This document shows positions 25,670 through 35,533 of a stretch of 64,000 bases of DNA, piece by piece. Both the position numbers and the translations under genes were made by a program. The notes beneath the pieces were generated by a model. That model saw only the letters and a program-made list of their open reading frames with translations. It did no database searches and had not been told where the DNA came from. The DNA is from DAISKN01 sp963716925 (GTDB lineage: Bacteria; Acidobacteriota; Vicinamibacteria; Marinacidobacterales; SMYC01). Location of the stretch: NCBI GenBank assembly GCA_963716925.1, contig CAVQUX010000010.1, positions 1,364,001 through 1,428,000 on the forward strand, in the 5' to 3' direction. Each line of letters opens with the position of its first letter. Positions within the stretch are counted from its first letter, which is position 1.

Positions 25670-26761
25670 ACGCGAACAGCCCCGGTTCCGTCGCACGGCT
25701 CCGCTTCGTCGAGCCCTCGACCAGCTTCCGCAGCGCCTACGCGTACGACAACGTGCTCTATCTCGTCGCCGGAGAGGTCATCGAGGCCATGGGCGAAACG
25801 AGCTGGGAGAGCTTCGTCGAGGGTCGAATCCTCGATCACGTGGGGATGACCGATTCGAACGTCCGCAACTCCGAATCCACCCGGGGCTCGAACGCGGCGA
25901 TGCCCCACGCGCGGGTGGAGGGGCGCGTCCGGCGCCTGCAGCCATTCGCGAGCGACAACACCAACCCCGCGGGCGGCATCAACTCGAGCGCGGCCGACAT
26001 GGCGAAGTGGATGCGGGTGCTCCTGCGGGAAGGAGCGCTCGAAGGCGGCTCCCGCCTCTATTCGGAGGAGACGGCGCGGGAGCTCATGACGCTGGTCACG
26101 CCGATACCCATCCCGGAGCCGGAGCCCGAGCTGCGCTTCGCAGCGAATGAGCTTCCGCGGATACGGCCTCGGCCTCAACCTGCACGACTATCGCGGACGG
26201 AAGGTCGTGAACCACACCGGCGGTCTTCCCGGGCTCTTCTCGAAGCTCACGCTCCTGCCCGAGCTCGAGCTCGGCGTCGTCGTGCTCACGAACCAGGAGT
26301 CCGGCGACGCCTTCAACGCCATCACCTACCACGTCCTCGATCACTACCTGGGCGGCCCGACGACGGATTGGGTTTCGGCCTATCGGAAGGTACAACTCCG
26401 CCGTGACGAGAAGACCGCGGAAGCCGAGACGAAGACCTCGGCATCCCGGGATGCCGCGTCCCGCCCGTCGCTTCCTCTCGCCGGCTACGCCGGAGCCTAC
26501 GAGGACCGGTGGTACGGCGCAATCGAGGTCGCGCTCGAAGGGGAGCGGCTCGTCCTTCGTTTCACCCGCACTCCGTCGCTCGTGGGCGACCTGGAGCATT
26601 GGCAGCACGACACGTTCGTCGCGCGGTGGCGTGATCGCGAGCTTCGCGCGGACGCGTTCCTCACCTTCGCCCTCGACCCCGACGGCAAGGTGGAGCGGGC
26701 GAAGTCGGGCCGTACCTCCCTCGACCCACTTCGGCTTCGACTGCCGCGATCTGGCTTCTGA
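25666..26761 (+). pseudogene. C-terminal part of a beta-lactamase-fold serine hydrolase
   Basis: This frame opens with an ATG overlapping the sulfatase stop, but the protein begins in the middle of a class C beta-lactamase-like hydrolase with a C-terminal DUF3471-type domain. The second motif is present (AYAYDNVLYLVAGEVIEAM, Tyr-x-Asn), as are NTNPAGGINSSAADMAKWMR and, after a frameshift near 26120-26145, the third motif VVNHTGGLPGLFSKLTLLPE. The DUF3471-like tail runs from LAGYAGAYEDRWYGAIEV to the end. The N-terminal 120-150 residues with the catalytic SxxK serine are missing, so the product could not be an active hydrolase. It is followed after 19 bases by a TonB receptor. Confidence 0.75.
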
Positions 26762-26780
26762 GACCCGTACGGCAGGAACG

Positions 26781-29081
26781 ATGATGCTTGTCCTTCTGGC
26801 GGCGCTTCAAATTCAGCTCGGCTCGATCCAGGGTGAGGTGGTGGACCCATCGGGCGGCACGATCCGCGGGGCCCGGGTCGTCCTCGTCGACGGCGATCGA
26901 GAGAGAGGGATCGAGAGCGACGAGGCCGGCCGCTTCCGCTTCCATGACCTGCCTTACGGTCGTTATCTCCTCCGGATCGATGCGGCCGGCTTCCGGACGC
27001 ACGAAGAGGAGCTCGAGGTTCGGTCGAACCTGGCGCGAGAGGTGGTCGTTTCGCTCGCGCTCTCTGGGACCGAAGTCGCTCTCACGGTGCGGGCGGAGGA
27101 ACGTCCGGAGGCGAGCGTCTCCATTCGTCTCGAAGAGGCGGAAGTGGAGAGGTTTCCTGGCGCCTCGGCCGGCGGAAAGCTGCAGCAGCTCGTCGCTGCC
27201 GCCCCCGGATGGGCGACGGAGGACAACGGACTCCTCCACAACCGGGGGGTGGACGACGGTTTTCTCTACGTGGTCGGCGGAATCCCCTGGTTCGATCGCA
27301 TCGATGCCTTCTTCGCCGCGGCGACCGATATCGAGGCGTTCCAGTCGCTCGAGATCCTGGACGGCCACGTACCCGTGGAGTATGGAAGCGCTTCGGGTGG
27401 AGTCATCAACGTGGTCCCCCGATCGGGCCTCGCCCGGAGCTGGACGGGAACGGCTTCGACCGGGCTCGGCAGCATGAAAAGCGGCGACGTCGCTGTCACC
27501 GCGGGCGGGCGGGTCTCCGACGACGCGGGACTGTTCTTCGCGGGCTCCTACAGGGGGTCAGGGGAGCGCTACCTGGACCCGGTCGATCCCGACAACTTCA
27601 ACAACTCCGGAGGCGCGCTGCGTTTCACGTCACGGCTCGACTGGCGCCCCTCTTCGAACGACGTCCTGGTCTTCGATCTCGCCGCGAGCGGAAGCGGCTT
27701 CCGCGTCACCAACACCCTGGACCAGGAGCTCGCCGGGCAGCGGCAGAAGGAGGAGCTCCGGGACGACCACCAGTCCCTCATCTGGCAGCGAAGCTGGTCG
27801 GCGGACACGGTGACGGACGTCGCGGGATACCGGCACGCGTTCGGAGCACAGCTCTTCCCGAGCGAGGGAGACACGCCGATCTCGGCCTCCCAGGACCGGC
27901 GGCACGTTCGTCACGGCGTCCTCGCGAACGTGACGACGCTCGCGTCAGGGCACCTCCTGAAAGCCGGGGCCGATCTCCAGCGAGTCAGCGCGCGGGAGAG
28001 CTTTTCCTTCTTCATCACGGGCGAGGGCGAGGGTGTCAGCGAGGAGGCGATGGAGTTCGGGCCGGACGATCCGTTCCGGTTCGACGAGGACGTGATTCGC
28101 CACCAGGGCTCGTTCTACTTCCAGGACACGGTGTCGCTCGGCGAGCGCATGACCCTCAACGCCGGCCTGCGCTTCGACTGGACGACGCTTCTCGTGATCG
28201 AGTCCGCGGTGAGCCCGAGGCTCGGCGTCGCCTACTACGTTCCCGCGCTTCGAACCACGCTCCGCGGCTCGTACAATCGGCTGTTCAAGCCCCCGCAGGT
28301 GGAGAACCTCCTGCTCTCGTCGTCCGAAAAGGCCGAGGAGCTTTCCCCCTTCGAAGACGGAGGCGCCGAGGTGCCGGGGGAGCGACAACATGCCTTCGAA
28401 GTGGGGTTCTCGCGAACCCTCGCCGCCTTCGCGCTCCTCGACGCCGTCTACTGGCGGCGGGAGGTCCGGAACTACGCCGACCCCAACGTGTTCTTCGGTA
28501 CGGCCATCCTGTTTCCGAACTCCGTCTACTCCGGGACGGCGTCGGGGGTGAACGCGCGGCTGGAGTTTCCGTTTCGACGTGGATTCTCGGGGTTCGTGAG
28601 CTACGGAAACTCGCTGGTGTACCAGACGGGCCCCATCAACGGCGGCCTCTTCCTGGAAGAGGAGATTCTCGAGATCGGACCCGGCACGCGGTTCATTCCC
28701 GACCACGACCAACGAAACACGGGTGCCTTCGGCCTCACCTTCCAGCATCAGAACAGTGGATTCTGGGCGTCGTTCTATGGCCGCCACGAGAGCGGAACGC
28801 CGCTCGAGGTCGAGGAGGACGAGCTCGATGAGGTCGTGGAGCGCCGCGGCGCCGATCTCGTCGACTTCGACCGGATGCGGGTGAAGCCGCGGACGCTCGT
28901 CGACGTTGCCGCGGGCAGGCGTTTCTTCTCCGATCGCGCCGTCACCTTCGATCTGCAGCTCGACGTCAGGAATCTCACGGGCGCCGAGTTTGCCTACAAC
29001 TTCTCGAATCCCTTCAGCGGGACCCACTTCGGGCACCCACGTCTGGTCTCGGTGCGGGTGAAGCTCACGTTCCCCGGGTGA
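26781..29081 (+). CDS. TonB-dependent receptor with carboxypeptidase-regulatory-like N-terminus
   Basis: An outer-membrane receptor of 766 residues. After a short leader (MMLVLLAALQ) comes a CarboxypepD_reg-like beta-sandwich (GSIQGEVVDPSGGTIRGARV...PYGRYLLRIDAAGF), then the plug (GKLQQLVAAAPGWATEDNG, LEILDGHVPVEYGSASGGVINVVPRSG) and a long series of beta strands ending in HFGHPRLVSVRVKLTFPG, with the aromatic-rich barrel end typical of the family. The ATG at 26781 has AGGAA at the right distance; the open frame upstream is read-through. The FG-GAP gene starts seven bases after its stop, so they form an operon. This receptor type binds unknown large or scarce compounds. Confidence 0.88.
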   Translation: MMLVLLAALQIQLGSIQGEVVDPSGGTIRGARVVLVDGDRERGIESDEAGRFRFHDLPYGRYLLRIDAAGFRTHEEELEVRSNLAREVVVSLALSGTEVALTVRAEERPEASVSIRLEEAEVERFPGASAGGKLQQLVAAAPGWATEDNGLLHNRGVDDGFLYVVGGIPWFDRIDAFFAAATDIEAFQSLEILDGHVPVEYGSASGGVINVVPRSGLARSWTGTASTGLGSMKSGDVAVTAGGRVSDDAGLFFAGSYRGSGERYLDPVDPDNFNNSGGALRFTSRLDWRPSSNDVLVFDLAASGSGFRVTNTLDQELAGQRQKEELRDDHQSLIWQRSWSADTVTDVAGYRHAFGAQLFPSEGDTPISASQDRRHVRHGVLANVTTLASGHLLKAGADLQRVSARESFSFFITGEGEGVSEEAMEFGPDDPFRFDEDVIRHQGSFYFQDTVSLGERMTLNAGLRFDWTTLLVIESAVSPRLGVAYYVPALRTTLRGSYNRLFKPPQVENLLLSSSEKAEELSPFEDGGAEVPGERQHAFEVGFSRTLAAFALLDAVYWRREVRNYADPNVFFGTAILFPNSVYSGTASGVNARLEFPFRRGFSGFVSYGNSLVYQTGPINGGLFLEEEILEIGPGTRFIPDHDQRNTGAFGLTFQHQNSGFWASFYGRHESGTPLEVEEDELDEVVERRGADLVDFDRMRVKPRTLVDVAAGRRFFSDRAVTFDLQLDVRNLTGAEFAYNFSNPFSGTHFGHPRLVSVRVKLTFPG

Positions 29082-29087
29082 GTATCG

Positions 29088-30599
29088 ATGCGAATCGTTG
29101 CCTTCCTCGCTCTTCTTTCGGCCGCGCCCCAGGTGCTCTGGCACGATGTGACATCCTCCGTCCTCCCGCCGACCGCGGAATGGACGAATCGGGTGACGCT
29201 CGCCGATATCGACGGAGACGGACGGGTCGATCTTCTTTTCGCCAACGGGGGCAACTACTCCGATCCCGGCGCGCCCGAGGCGAACCGCGTCTTCCTCAAC
29301 CGAGTGGAGAACGGCGAGCTGCGCTTCGAGGAAGCCACGGAAGAGGTCTTCGGCCCGATTGGAGATCTGGCGAGGGTCATTCAGGTGCGAGACGTCGACG
29401 GTGACGGCAACGCCGATATCTTCGTCGGCACCACCTTCCAGACGCAGAGCCGGCTGTATCGAGGAGAAGGCGGTGGACGTTTTCGCGAGGTTACGAAAAC
29501 GCATCTTCCGCAGGAGCTCCTCAGCGTGGGCGATCTCGAGATCGGCGACGTCGATTCCGACTCCGATCTCGACGTCGTCCTCGCCGATTGGGGGCCGGGG
29601 AACAACATGACCAACGCCGGGGGACGGACGCGTCTCTGGCTCAACGACGGAGCCGGAACGTTCGCCGACGAGACGGCGGCGAGGATGCCGGAGACTCTCG
29701 TTCGATTCTCCTGGGATCTGAACCTCGTCGACGTGGACAACGACTACGACCTCGACGTCGTCGTCTCCTGCAAGCGCTGCGGGGGAGGCACTCTCTTCCG
29801 AAACGACGGCCGGGGCCGCTTCGAGGAGGACTTCCGCGCCATTCCCCAGTACACCAACAACTACAGCTTCGAGCCGATGGACGTGAACGGCGACGGGTTT
29901 CTCGATCTCGTCACCGTGAACGACGGCGAGATCGTCGGAGGCGAGAGCTTCTTTCGCCGCGAGCATCTCTTCGTGAACGACGGGAAGGGCAACTTTCGCG
30001 ATCGAACTCCCGAGCTCTGGCCCGACTCCGACAACATCGGAGAGGACGACAATATGGTCGCCTTTCTCGATGCCGACTCCGACGGAGACGCGGACTTTCT
30101 CCTGGGCTCGCTCACCGGATCGGATCGGCTGCTCGAGAACGACGGGAAAGGCCGGTTCACGGTCTCGACGGGAGTCTTCGACGGCGAAGACACGCCGGGG
30201 ACGCTCGCGATCGCCGTCGCCGATCTCGACGGAGATTCGCGGCTCGACGTGGTCCAGGGCCAGGGCGAGCACGAGACGGCAGTTTCCGAGAAGGTCTACC
30301 TCGGTGTCGGGCTTCCACCGGACACGACCCGCCCCGCGGTCGCGATGGCGGGGGAGGGGGTGGAGCCCCTGCGGATCCAGGCGCGGGTGCACGATTTCAA
30401 GACGCCGAACCGGCCGGAAGACTGGCGGGAAGTCGTCGTGGTCTCCGAGACCGATCGAGGGGAATCGAGAGCGCCGATGACCTGGTACGGAGAGAACCTC
30501 TTCCGCGCACAGCTGAGCGAGCGCCCGTCGAGCTACCGGGTCTGCGCCACCGATCGCGCGGGCAATCAATCCTGCTCCGGCAGGATTTCGCCTCGTTGA
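29088..30599 (+). CDS. Secreted FG-GAP/VCBS repeat protein
   Basis: A 503-residue exported beta-propeller-like protein. The leader RIVAFLALLSAAPQVLWHD is short. The body has at least seven calcium-binding FG-GAP/VCBS repeats, seen as DIDGDGRVDLLFANGG, DVDGDGNADIFVGTT, DVDSDSDLDVVLADWG, DVDNDYDLDVVVSC, DVNGDGFLDLVTVNDG, DADSDGDADFLLGSL and DLDGDSRLDVVQGQG. The last 130 residues form a separate beta domain with two cysteines near the end (YRVCATDRAGNQSCSG). It follows the TonB receptor by seven bases and may act as a surface partner that presents its ligand. This partnership is inferred from position only. Confidence 0.88.
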   Translation: MRIVAFLALLSAAPQVLWHDVTSSVLPPTAEWTNRVTLADIDGDGRVDLLFANGGNYSDPGAPEANRVFLNRVENGELRFEEATEEVFGPIGDLARVIQVRDVDGDGNADIFVGTTFQTQSRLYRGEGGGRFREVTKTHLPQELLSVGDLEIGDVDSDSDLDVVLADWGPGNNMTNAGGRTRLWLNDGAGTFADETAARMPETLVRFSWDLNLVDVDNDYDLDVVVSCKRCGGGTLFRNDGRGRFEEDFRAIPQYTNNYSFEPMDVNGDGFLDLVTVNDGEIVGGESFFRREHLFVNDGKGNFRDRTPELWPDSDNIGEDDNMVAFLDADSDGDADFLLGSLTGSDRLLENDGKGRFTVSTGVFDGEDTPGTLAIAVADLDGDSRLDVVQGQGEHETAVSEKVYLGVGLPPDTTRPAVAMAGEGVEPLRIQARVHDFKTPNRPEDWREVVVVSETDRGESRAPMTWYGENLFRAQLSERPSSYRVCATDRAGNQSCSGRISPR

Positions 30600-30822
30600 C
30601 GGGAAGAGGTCGACCCGCCGACAATCTTCTGTCCTCATTCGCGACATCCTCAGTTGATGGGAGCCTTCCTCCCGTTGGAATCCGACCGCCGCGCTCGCTG
30701 AATCCCCGATGACCCGGTACTTCGCCCGGGACGTCAGCCGAGGACCGGGTGCCGAATCCATGTAAACGAAAGACCCGCCGGCATCGTCTAACTTCAGGGA
30801 TACGAGGAAGCCGGGAAACGCC

Positions 30823-33365
30823 ATGAGATTCGTAGAGGATGTCCGCTACGGGATGCGACAGTTCGCACAAGCTCCTGGGTTCACCGCAACGGTGGTTTTG
30901 ACCCTGGCGCTGGGGATCGGTGCGACCACCGCAATCTTCACGCTGGTGCATGCCGTGCTGCTGAAGTCCTTACCGGTGGTCGAGCCGGGCGAACTGTATC
31001 GGATTGGAGACGTCGAGAATTGCTGCGTCAACGGCGGTCTGCAGGACAACTGGTCGCTCTTCTCCTACGACAAATACAAGGCCTTCCGCGATGGGACTCC
31101 GGGGTTCAGCGAGCTCGCCGCCTTTCAGGCGGGGCGCAGTCTGGCGGGAGTCCGCCGCAGCGGGAGTAACGAGCCCGCCGAGTCTCAACGAATCCAGTAC
31201 GTCTCCGGCAACTACTTCTCGATGTTCGGACTCGGCGCCTACGTGGGACGCCTGTTCTCGCCCGAGGACGACCGCAAGGGAGCGGAACCGGTTGCCGTGA
31301 TGAGCTATCGGACCTGGCAGCGGAGATATGGGCTGGATACGTCGGTCGTCGGATCCATCTTCACTCTCAACGGTCAACCCTTCACCGTAGTCGGTGTCAC
31401 CCCGCCCGGATTCTACGGCGATCGGCTGGAGAATACGCCCAGTTTCTGGATTCCGCTGCACGGCGAGCCGCTCCTCGACCGCTACCGCCGGTGCTTCTGG
31501 ACTTTCCCACCTCGGATTGGCTCGACTTGATCGGCCGCATCGCCCCCGGGGAAGATCCGCGGCGCCTCGAGGCCCAACTGCAAGTGGAATTGCGGCAGTG
31601 GCTCTTGAGCCCGATTGCCAACCTCGATGCCGGAGAGAGGGCGCTCGTGCCGAAGCAGACTCTGCGCTTGTCTCCGGGGGGAGCGGGCGTCCAGATGATG
31701 CGCGACGAGTATCAGTCGGGCCTGCACCTGCTGATGTGGATCTCCGGCTTCGTCTTGTTGGTCGGCTGTGCCAACGTGGCGAACCTCATGCTCGTGCGGG
31801 CCGCGAGCCGCCGCCAGCAGACTTCCCTGCGCACCGCCCTTGGCGCGCCCCGCTCGCGGCAGGTCGCTCAAGTGCTCCTGGAGACGACGGTCCTGGCCCT
31901 TCTCGGCGGAGTCGTGGGGATAGCGTTCGCCTTCTGGGGAACCAGTATGATCCTCCACCTGGCTTTTCAGAGCACCCCGGTGGCCATCAGTCCCATGCCG
32001 TCGCTGCCGGTTCTGGGCTTCACGTTCGGTGTTTCCCTGCTCACCGGAATCCTCTTCGGCGTCGCGCCCGCGTGGATGATGGCGCGGGCGGATCCCGCCG
32101 ACGCCCTGCGCGGGGCTCATCGTTCTACCACCCACTCGGGGGGCTGGATGCAGAATTCCCTCGTCGTCGCCCAGGCGGCGTTGTCGCTGGTCCTGTTGTG
32201 CGCCGCGGGACTTCTGACCCAGAGCCTGCGAAACATGCAGAGTCAAGACTTCGGATTCGAGGTCGAGAACCGCTATATCCTTCACCTGGACCCCCAGATG
32301 GCTGGATATCGTGCGGATCAGCTGCCGATTCTCTACCGTCGGCTGCACGACAGCCTCGAAGCGATTCCCGGCGTAGGCCGGGTGAGTTTCGCGCTCTATA
32401 GCCCGATGGAGGGCGACAACTGGGGCGAAACCGTCTATATCGAGGGTCAGGCGCCGCCTCCACCGGGGAGCTACGACAACAGCTCGTCGTGGCTCCGGGT
32501 CAGCGATGGCTACTTCGAAACGATCGGCACCAGGATTGTGAAGGGCCGGGGAATCACCGACGAGGACACGGCGAGCTCGCGCAACGTCGCCGTCGTCAAC
32601 GAGACGTTCGCGAAGAAGTTCTTCGGGAGCGCCGAGGATGCTATCGGAAAGCGTTTCGGAGACCTGGACCAGAAGTACGCGGGGAACTTCGAGATCGTGG
32701 GCGTCACCGAGGACACCCAGTACCGGGGAGCGACGACGACGATTCCGCCTACGTTCTTTCTGCCGCAGGCACAGCGGGTCGAGTACGACGAGCCGCGGTT
32801 CAACGCGTTCGAGGACCGCTCCCACTACCTGGGCGCGGTGGTGATCCAGGCGCAGGGCGCCGTGCCGGAGCTCGAGCCTTCGGTTCGCCGCGCCCTCGCC
32901 CAGGTCAACCCGGACCTGGCGGTAATCGATTTCGCGAGCTTCGCCGCCCAGGTAGAGGCGAATTTCGCGCAGCAGGCGATGCTCACGAAGCTGACGTCAC
33001 TGTTCGGCCTGTTGGCACTGGCGCTGGCTTCCGTCGGGCTCTACGGGGTGACGGCGTATTCGGTGGAGCGCCGCACCGGGGAGATCGGGATCCGCATGGC
33101 GCTCGGCGCAGACCGGTTGAACGTCTTCAAGCTGGTTCTCCGGCGGGCGTTCGCCCAGATTGGGATGGGATTGGCGATCGGAATTCCCGCGACCATCGCC
33201 ACGGGATACGCGATGACCACCCACTTGTTCGGAGTGTCGCCCTTTGCCCCGGGAATCTTGCTGGTCACGATCCTGGTGCTGAGCCTGGCGGCTTTCGTCG
33301 CCACGCTGGTCCCGGCACGCCGGGCGGCGTCCCTGGAAGCGATTCGGGCTTTGCGGACGGAATGA
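30823..33365 (+). CDS. ADOP-type MacB-like ABC transporter permease, one frameshift
   Basis: A full-length permease of about 847 residues with FtsX domains and a large MacB periplasmic core. The first frame (30823-31530) holds the N-terminal ADOP segment MRFVEDVRYGMRQFAQAPGF, the first helix and the periplasmic domain to ENTPSFWIPLHGEPLLDRYR. The second frame (from about 31491) continues with LLDFPTSDWLDLIGRIAPGE, the middle helices (LLVGCANVANLMLVRAASRR, QTSLRTALGAPRSRQ), the second periplasmic core and the C-terminal FtsX domain ending PARRAASLEAIRALRTE. One base gained or lost near 31490 explains the break. No ATPase gene adjoins it, which is usual for ADOP permeases. Confidence 0.85.
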
Positions 33366-33484
33366 GGAGTCCTTCTGGTTTGGACTTCCAGAGGGAATGA
33401 ACCGTGGACAAAACGGCTCAGTCTTCCGAGGTCGAGCCGGAGCCGCTGTAGCGGATCCTCGAGAGTCTGCCGCGGCCGTGTCGC

Positions 33485-33721
33485 TCAGTAGAAGCGAGCC
33501 GTCGGGAAGCGGAGGAGTCCGACGGGCCGGCCCCAGACCTCTCGCTTGCCGGGGTCGAGCATGAAGCCCGTGAGGAAGTCGGAGCCCGCCGTGGGTTTCC
33601 AGTCTGACGGGGACGCTCGTACCGAGTACCCCACGCGGGCGGCGCGGTTCCACGAGCCGTGGAACGCCAGGAACATCCCTGCCAGGCCCAACATCGACGT
33701 GAGGCAAAGAAGGCTTCTCAT
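33485..33721 (-). pseudogene. Remnant of a sorbosone/glucose dehydrogenase
   Basis: The frame starts with a signal-peptide-like MRSLLCLTSMLGLAGM and then jumps straight to FLAFHGSWNRAARVGYSV and DFLTGFMLDPGKREVWGRPV, which is the C-terminal blade of PQQ-dependent sorbosone dehydrogenases (six-bladed beta-propeller). The typical next element, PDGSLLLSD, is present but in another frame just before the stop. So the first and last parts of a protein of about 400 residues are kept and the middle is absent, plus one frameshift near the end. It starts 15 bases after clpS on the same strand. Confidence 0.6.
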
Positions 33722-33735
33722 GGCCACATTGTCCT

Positions 33736-34098
33736 TCAAGCTCGACCCTCCGTCGGCTCCACGCTGAAGCGGAGATGGTCTTGCCCGTCCGCTTTCGCGG
33801 ACTCGTGTGCGCGATCGACGTGCTCCCTCGCTTTCCGGCAGCCCTCCACCACGACCACGGCGCGGCCGGTGACGTGGGCTTTCATCGTGACCCGGAGCGC
33901 CTTGAACCAGCCGAGCCCGAAGACCCGGCGCAGCAGCGACGCGACATACTCGATCGGGGTGACATCGTCGTTGTGAACGAGCACTCGACAAGGAGGCTCG
34001 AGCCGCTCTTCCTCCTTGGAGGCGGCTCGGGTCAAGCCCTCGATATCGAAACGGACGGCCGGCGCCTCCTCCCGTCGAAAGCACAGCGTCCGGGACAT
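33736..34098 (-). CDS. clpS: ATP-dependent Clp protease adaptor ClpS
   Basis: ClpS binds N-terminal degron residues of substrates and hands them to ClpA/ClpP, so it sets N-end-rule degradation. The 120-residue protein has a variable first 35 residues and then the conserved adaptor core: PPCRVLVHNDDVTPIEYVAS with the NDD that lines the N-degron pocket, then LLRRVFGLGWFKALRVTMKAHVTGRAVVVV and REHVDRAHESAKADGQDHLRF. clpA is usually next to clpS but is not here; the following frame is the dehydrogenase remnant. Function is likely conserved. Confidence 0.93.
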   Translation of the reverse strand: MSRTLCFRREEAPAVRFDIEGLTRAASKEEERLEPPCRVLVHNDDVTPIEYVASLLRRVFGLGWFKALRVTMKAHVTGRAVVVVEGCRKAREHVDRAHESAKADGQDHLRFSVEPTEGRA

Positions 34099-34223
34099 TC
34101 GGCCATCTTAGGTTCCCGGGCGTGAATCTGTCACGCGGAGTCTCTTCAAGATGCCGCCTGGAGAGGACGTCGTTGCAGGGACACGCGCGGCGGTGAGATA
34201 TTACCGCCCGTCCCAGGCAAGCC

Positions 34224-34436
34224 ATGTTCGCGATCTCCGTTTGCGGGGCGATTGGGCTTGTGCCACTCCTTTGCGCCTCCGCTTCCGGCCAGACCGCCGG
34301 TCCGACTCCCGAGGCGCTGGCGGCGCGGCTCGTCGCTCTCCCGGATCGCGGGCGCGCCCTGGAGCTTCTGAAGAATCCCCGTTACAAGCATCCCTTCTAC
34401 GGGGCTCCCTTCGTGCTCGTCGGAGATCCGTTTTGA
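34224..34436 (+). pseudogene. Signal peptide joined to a CHAT-domain tail (internal deletion remnant)
   Basis: A 70-residue open frame with a complete signal peptide (MFAISVCGAIGLVPLLCASA) and the start of a TPR region (EALAARLVALPDRGRALELL). It then ends as KHPFYGAPFVLVGDPF, which matches the last residues of CHAT-domain (caspase-like) proteins, whose usual ending is a HP-x-aromatic-x-APFVLVGD string. Such TPR-CHAT proteins normally have 800-1100 residues, so nearly all of the gene is gone while both ends remain. The stop is two bases before the sigma-factor ATG. Sigma/anti-sigma/CHAT clusters are common in these bacteria. The call rests on the two end motifs. Confidence 0.5.
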
Positions 34437-34438
34437 CG

Positions 34439-35533
34439 ATGCTCGATCCGGCGCTGCGCGCCTTCATCGAGGCGCCGAGTGAAGGGGACGCGCAGCGGGA
34501 GCTCGAGTCGCTCCTTCAGGGGATCCTGCCTCTGGTCCAGAAGATCGCCGCGCGAAAGCTGAGCGCGTACGGCTCGAAGAGCTCGTTCCGGGTCGAGGAC
34601 TTGGAGGACGTTTCCGGCGACGTGGTCCTCGTTCTCGTGAAACGATTGCAGGCGTTGAGGACCGGAGGGGAGGCGAATCCCATCGAAAACCTCGAGAGCT
34701 ACGTGGCCACCGTCACTTTCAGCCGGTGCGCCCACCGGTACCGCCTTCGGTATCCGGCCTGGTCACGGTTGAAGAACCGCTTGCGGTACGTGCTCGAGAG
34801 AGAGCGGCGTTTCGCCCTGTGGGACATCCCGGGAGAGGGGCTGCACTGCGGACTTTCCCGATGGCGCTCTTCGATCCCGGACGTTTCCGCGCACGAGAGA
34901 TTCTCCGACTTCGTTCGGAACCCGGAACGGTGGCCGCGGTCGTGGGTGCCGCCCTCCTCCGCCGATCGCGCCGATCCAGCTCCGCTGATCGCCGACGTCC
35001 TCGACCGGGTCAGGGGACCCGTTGAGCTCGATGGCCTCGTTTCTCTGATTGCGTCGATATGGCGGGTCGATCGCGCGCAGAAGTCGGAGTCGCCCGGTCC
35101 GCCCGAACGCCTTGCCGGGACCGATCCCGCCCCGGAAGCAGCCATCGATCGGAAGCGCTTCGCGGAGCGCCTATGGGCGGAGGTGAGAGATCTTCCTCTC
35201 CGGCAGCGACTCGCGCTCCTCCTGAATCTGCGGGACGCCCAGGGGGCCGGCATGCTGTGGGTCTTTCCGGTGATGGGCATCGCCTCGATACGGGCCATCG
35301 CCTCCGCGCTGGAGATGTCGGCGGCGGAGCTCTCGGCCCTGTGGGGACGACTTCCCATCGACGACAACACCATTGCCGGACGGCTGGGCTGCACGCGACA
35401 GCAGGTCGTCAACCTGCGCATGTCCGCGAGAAAACGCCTGAGCCACCGCCTGGGGACCCCGGATTCGCCGAGAACGCCGGGAAACAAAGCTAATCTGCGG
35501 GACGTTTCAACGTCCCTGAAAGGCGACAAGTGA
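34439..35533 (+). CDS. RNA polymerase sigma factor-like protein
   Basis: A 364-residue protein that resembles the large ECF-like sigma factors found beside zinc-finger and CHAT proteins. The sigma-2-like helices are in LLQGILPLVQKIAARKLSAY and FRVEDLEDVSGDVVLVLVKR, followed by ENLESYVATVTFSRCAHRYR. The sigma-4 helix-turn-helix is near the C-terminus: DDNTIAGRLGCTRQQVVNLRMSARKRL. The middle is long and less conserved. The ATG at 34439 is two bases after the CHAT remnant stop, and its TGA overlaps the GTG of the next gene by four bases, so sigma and zinc-finger protein are made together. Confidence 0.75.
   Translation: MLDPALRAFIEAPSEGDAQRELESLLQGILPLVQKIAARKLSAYGSKSSFRVEDLEDVSGDVVLVLVKRLQALRTGGEANPIENLESYVATVTFSRCAHRYRLRYPAWSRLKNRLRYVLERERRFALWDIPGEGLHCGLSRWRSSIPDVSAHERFSDFVRNPERWPRSWVPPSSADRADPAPLIADVLDRVRGPVELDGLVSLIASIWRVDRAQKSESPGPPERLAGTDPAPEAAIDRKRFAERLWAEVRDLPLRQRLALLLNLRDAQGAGMLWVFPVMGIASIRAIASALEMSAAELSALWGRLPIDDNTIAGRLGCTRQQVVNLRMSARKRLSHRLGTPDSPRTPGNKANLRDVSTSLKGDK

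Noticed and set aside
27945..30824. A 959-codon minus-strand open frame over the TonB/FG-GAP pair
   Set aside because: The regular Asp codons of FG-GAP repeats give a regular antisense pattern; no family is recognisable.
33366..33410. Possible terminator after the permease (TTCTGG...CCAGAG)
   Set aside because: The arms are only six bases with one mismatch and there is no T-run.
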